DNA of 28,955 bases, from positions 1 to 28,955 of IMG/VR virus record IMGVR_UViG_3300012936_000114; one strand, given 5' to 3'. Position 1 is the stretch's first letter. Every line of letters begins with the position of its first letter. The DNA is from a virus. Made by a program: the position numbers and the translations under genes. The notes beneath the pieces are model-generated. The model did no database searches and was not told the DNA's origin. It saw nothing but the letters and a program-made list of their open reading frames with translations. Below, one piece after another: positions 26,678-28,955 of the stretch.

Positions 26678-27384
26678 CAGAACCAAAATATTCCGTATCT
26701 TCTGCTCCAGCTATATATGATCAGATTGCTGACCAGTTATTTCCTAGTCAAGAGGACTTAGCATGTGAGTTACAATTACAAGTCATAGGAGATTGGGAAC
26801 CATTAGACTACAATATAGACCAAAATGAATACAAAGAGAATGTAAAAAGTTTTATAGAGAACGATTGGTTCAGACCTTTTCAACCTAGAGAAGGAGTGAT
26901 GAATAACAGAGAATCGGTTTTATTATATGGGCTAGAAGGCGATGAGCCTACAGCAGTCACTGGACTATCTCATGTACATGCTAAACTAGGATATAAGCCA
27001 AGAGAATACGAATTTAGTTTTCCAACACAAGCCGCCAAAAATTTTACATGTATGGAATCTGTATTTGATTATTATGATATGGGCAGATCTTTTTTTATTA
27101 GATTAAATGCTGGTGGATTTTATCCATGGCATAGAGATCATATGTATTTGAAAAGAGATACTATTAGACTAATTGCTTTTTTAGGAGATGCTAATCTAGA
27201 CGGTTTAGCCTGGGAAGTCAATGGACAACGTGTAGACGCTTTGCCTAATCATGTATATTATGTAGATACACGTAAGTCACATCGCCTACACGCACAAGTA
27301 GATGCTTGTGATATGGTTGTCATGAATGTAAAAAAAGATTGGCTAAATGTAAATCGAATACTTAGTCATTTAAAGTATAGATAA
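26674..27384 (+). CDS. Aspartyl/asparaginyl hydroxylase-like oxygenase, 236 aa
   Basis: The segment FFIRLNAGGFYPWHRDHMY gives an HxD pair (H153, D155), and DTRKSHRLHAQ gives H203 or H206 as the third iron ligand, in a beta-rich context with RLIAFLGDA and VYYVD strands. This matches the double-stranded beta-helix Fe(II)/2-oxoglutarate oxygenases of the aspartyl hydroxylase type. It would hydroxylate a peptide or small molecule. It is the last gene of the array and its 3' end overlaps the 3' end of the opposite-strand SGNH gene by 23 bases. No terminator separates them. Confidence 0.6.
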   Translation: MTEPKYSVSSAPAIYDQIADQLFPSQEDLACELQLQVIGDWEPLDYNIDQNEYKENVKSFIENDWFRPFQPREGVMNNRESVLLYGLEGDEPTAVTGLSHVHAKLGYKPREYEFSFPTQAAKNFTCMESVFDYYDMGRSFFIRLNAGGFYPWHRDHMYLKRDTIRLIAFLGDANLDGLAWEVNGQRVDALPNHVYYVDTRKSHRLHAQVDACDMVVMNVKKDWLNVNRILSHLKYR

Positions 27385-28084
27385 TCTCTTTAACCTTTTT
27401 ACTTATTTTTTTATGTCCTAATTCATTTGGATGAAAATTAGGAGAATAAAATTCTTTATAGGAATTAGTTTTTAAAAACGATTTCCAATCAAGTGTTCCT
27501 ACACTTTCTCTACCATCTTTAAAAAATAATTCTTTTATTACAGGTGTAGTATAAATTTTTGTTCTATCTATCAAAAATTCTAAATCTTCTATAAACGGAC
27601 TAGGATTAAATTGTTCTATGTAAACGTCTTTTATACTTTTGTCCTTACAATAATTTTGTACTAAATTTATAGACTTGTACCAATTTAAATGTGCCGTTTC
27701 AGGATAGTTTACTAAGTTATACCAGTTTTCTTCCTCAGTCTTGTAACTTTCTTCAGTCTTTGACATACCAGGATATAGATCAATCCAGCCTTTTTCTGGA
27801 CTGTAAATAAAATCTCTGTTATGTTGTGTAAGCATTACAATAAGTGTATAATTATAATTTTTATTATAAATTTCTTCTAATTTTTTTAATTGAGAAACGA
27901 ATCCCGGATTAGAAGCACCTATTAAAGAAAAATTATAACATTCGTCATAATCTGTGCCTAGTAATTGGATAAAATTTTTTTTATCATCCTTTCTTTGAGT
28001 AGCACCAATTTTCCAGCCGGATTCAAATAATTCTGCTCCGGCACCGTAGCTATCGCCAAATGCTACTAAAATGTTTTTTTTCAT
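27362..28084 (-). CDS. SGNH hydrolase-like protein, 240 aa
   Basis: I place the start at the ATG ending at 28084, which has AAGGAG six bases upstream (28091-28096) and puts block I (FGDSYGAG, S12) directly after the start; a longer form from 28135 with 17 extra residues would overlap the upstream stop by 4 bases. NFSLIGASNPGF is the block II region. At block V the His is present in FHPNELGH (H218), but the Asp usually three residues before it is Pro, with Asn next, so the triad may be incomplete or use another acid. It is co-directional with the oxygenase gene upstream. Confidence 0.65.
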   Translation of the reverse strand: MKKNILVAFGDSYGAGAELFESGWKIGATQRKDDKKNFIQLLGTDYDECYNFSLIGASNPGFVSQLKKLEEIYNKNYNYTLIVMLTQHNRDFIYSPEKGWIDLYPGMSKTEESYKTEEENWYNLVNYPETAHLNWYKSINLVQNYCKDKSIKDVYIEQFNPSPFIEDLEFLIDRTKIYTTPVIKELFFKDGRESVGTLDWKSFLKTNSYKEFYSPNFHPNELGHKKISKKVKEIIYTLND

Positions 28085-28131
28085 TATTTTCTCCTTCATA
28101 TAATGAAACAAAGAAATTAAAGAACGCATTA

Positions 28132-28719
28132 TCATTTTATTTTCCTTTTTATTTCTTCGATAGTTAAATTAGGAATTTCTAAATGAAGCATAAGTCTGTT
28201 TTGATCTACATTTCTTACTCCATGCGATTTCATAACATTTACAATCGCAGGTGATAATATTTGATATTCTCCTCCGTCTTTGTAGTAAGTAACAGCATTA
28301 CTTTTAGGAAGATCGTATTTACTTTCACCAAATAACGGAATCATTAGTAGACTATTTTTCCTATAGGGAAAATCTTGATGAAGTTCGACATCTTCTCCTT
28401 TACGTTGAAAGAAAAAAGCAATCAACCCAAACTCTGCTCCGGGTATTTTTTCTCTTACAAACTTACAAATATTTGAAATATTAGGATCATTTTCATTACA
28501 TTTAGATACTAAATCTTTGCGTAAATGCGTAGTAAAAGGTAATTCTTTCTTGAATTCTTTTACAGTAGTGCCTTTAATCTTATAATTATAAATTTCCTCA
28601 AATTCTTTTTTATGAGATACTGCTGTTTCATTAATATCAGTTTGTACTAAAGAATGAAAATAATCAATTAACTTGTCTTGATCAACTGTAATATCAAAAC
28701 TTACATATTCATCATTCAT
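28132..28719 (-). CDS. 2-oxoglutarate/Fe(II) oxygenase-like protein, 195 aa
   Basis: The iron-binding set is clear in the C-terminal half: VELHQDFPYR (H114, D116), then SHGVRN (H166), and NRLMLHLEI with R175 placed to bind 2-oxoglutarate. The order and spacing fit the aspartyl/asparaginyl hydroxylase-like group. The start ATG at 28719 has GGAAGG seven bases upstream. It is the first gene of a two-gene minus-strand unit, preceded by a late-promoter-like AATAAATA on that strand. It shares the HxD...H plan with the 26674 gene but not obvious sequence identity. Substrate unknown. Confidence 0.65.
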   Translation of the reverse strand: MNDEYVSFDITVDQDKLIDYFHSLVQTDINETAVSHKKEFEEIYNYKIKGTTVKEFKKELPFTTHLRKDLVSKCNENDPNISNICKFVREKIPGAEFGLIAFFFQRKGEDVELHQDFPYRKNSLLMIPLFGESKYDLPKSNAVTYYKDGGEYQILSPAIVNVMKSHGVRNVDQNRLMLHLEIPNLTIEEIKRKIK

Positions 28720-28736
28720 TCACATACCTTCCAATG

Positions 28737-28759
28737 ATATTTATTTCATGAATAAATAT
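28737..28759. promoter_or_regulatory. Inverted repeat with back-to-back late promoter motifs
   Basis: The arms ATATTTATT (28737-28745) and AATAAATAT (28751-28759) are perfect complements around TCATG. Each arm holds AATAAATA in the outward direction: minus strand at 28745-28738, toward the oxygenase gene (start 28719), and plus strand at 28751-28758, toward the gene starting at 28767. This is the only divergent gene boundary in the window. Because the arms can also form a hairpin or bind a dimeric protein, an operator is a second reading. Confidence 0.5.
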
Positions 28760-28766
28760 GTAAGCA

Positions 28767-28955
28767 ATGAAATTGAAGTTTGTCAACTTATATCTAACCT
28801 CAAAATATATCAATTTTATAAGTATCAATCCAAATTATTGGATGTTAAAATCTTATTATCGATATATTAACACCATCAATCATGATAGGATTGAATGGAC
28901 AGATCAACTATGGCAACCTTTTTACACTGTTGATCAAATAACAGAAATAATTATA
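28767..28955 (+). CDS. N-terminal part of a protein, possibly B12-type radical SAM (3' end missing)
   Basis: An open frame starts with ATG at 28767 and runs without a stop for 63 codons to the window edge. It begins MKLKFVNLYL, then NPNYWMLKSYYRYI, then IEWTDQLWQPFYTVDQI. The order hydrophobic strand, YW-x-LKSYY helix, W...W-P, then a helix resembles the opening of cobalamin-binding radical SAM proteins, where the N-terminal half binds B12. No radical SAM cysteines are within the visible part, so this is only a suggestion. The AATAAATA motif ends 8 bases before the start, too close for a normal leader, so the start may lie further in or the message may be nearly leaderless. Confidence 0.45.
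   Translation, partial: MKLKFVNLYLTSKYINFISINPNYWMLKSYYRYINTINHDRIEWTDQLWQPFYTVDQITEIII

Noticed and set aside
9127-27384. A RiPP cluster with a precursor peptide modified by the radical SAM enzymes
   Set aside because: No small precursor-like frame was found between the tightly packed genes, and no protease or exporter; a precursor elsewhere in the genome remains possible.
9127-27384. Anti-phage defence island or prophage cargo
   Set aside because: No nuclease, helicase, toxin, integrase or att-like repeat was seen; the content is biosynthetic and continuous with virion genes.

Overview
The window reads as part of the genome of a marine T4-like myovirus, most likely infecting SAR11 (Pelagibacter) or picocyanobacteria. 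The evidence is a low G+C content (about one third by eye), a block of virion and tail-fibre genes of the type found in those phages, T4-type late promoter motifs (nATAAATA) before structural genes, and almost no intergenic DNA. No tRNA, rRNA, CRISPR array, integrase or insertion sequence was seen. Host assignment is inference.

Region 1 (1-9067, + strand) is the structural block. It holds the 3' part of a large multi-repeat virion protein, a 203-aa virion protein, three paralogous fibre proteins (693, 608 and 490 aa) that share an N-terminal ~140-residue module but have different C-termini (the first carries a phage tail-collar domain), and a 306-aa virion protein. Late promoter motifs lie at 2057, 6602 and 8103.

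Region 2 (9127-27384, + strand) is an unusually long tight array of 23 genes. It is preceded by a near-consensus sigma70 promoter (TTGACA-17-TATAAT, 9075-9103). Of its 22 gene junctions, 20 overlap by 1-17 bases and the other two have gaps of 1 and 8 bases. Apart from two genes of unknown function it looks like a biosynthetic cluster: four GT-A-like glycosyltransferases and one GT-B-like protein, four radical SAM enzymes plus a stand-alone cysteine-rich twitch/SPASM-like protein, two SGNH hydrolases, a very short kinase-like protein, two nitroreductase-like flavoproteins, a DegT-type PLP aminotransferase, an isochorismatase-like protein, a QueC-like PP-loop enzyme, a TobZ/NodU-type O-carbamoyltransferase, a methyltransferase-like protein and an HxD...H oxygenase-like protein. 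No substrate or product can be read from the sequence. The enzyme mix suggests making and attaching a heavily modified sugar or peptide-like group, either on phage fibres or on the host envelope.

Region 3 (27362-28719, - strand) has two genes, a third SGNH hydrolase and a second HxD...H oxygenase. They converge on and overlap region 2 by 23 bases. They are separated from a + strand gene running off the right edge (28767 onward, possibly a B12-type radical SAM protein) by a 23-bp inverted repeat whose two arms each carry a late-promoter-like AATAAATA, forming a candidate divergent late promoter.
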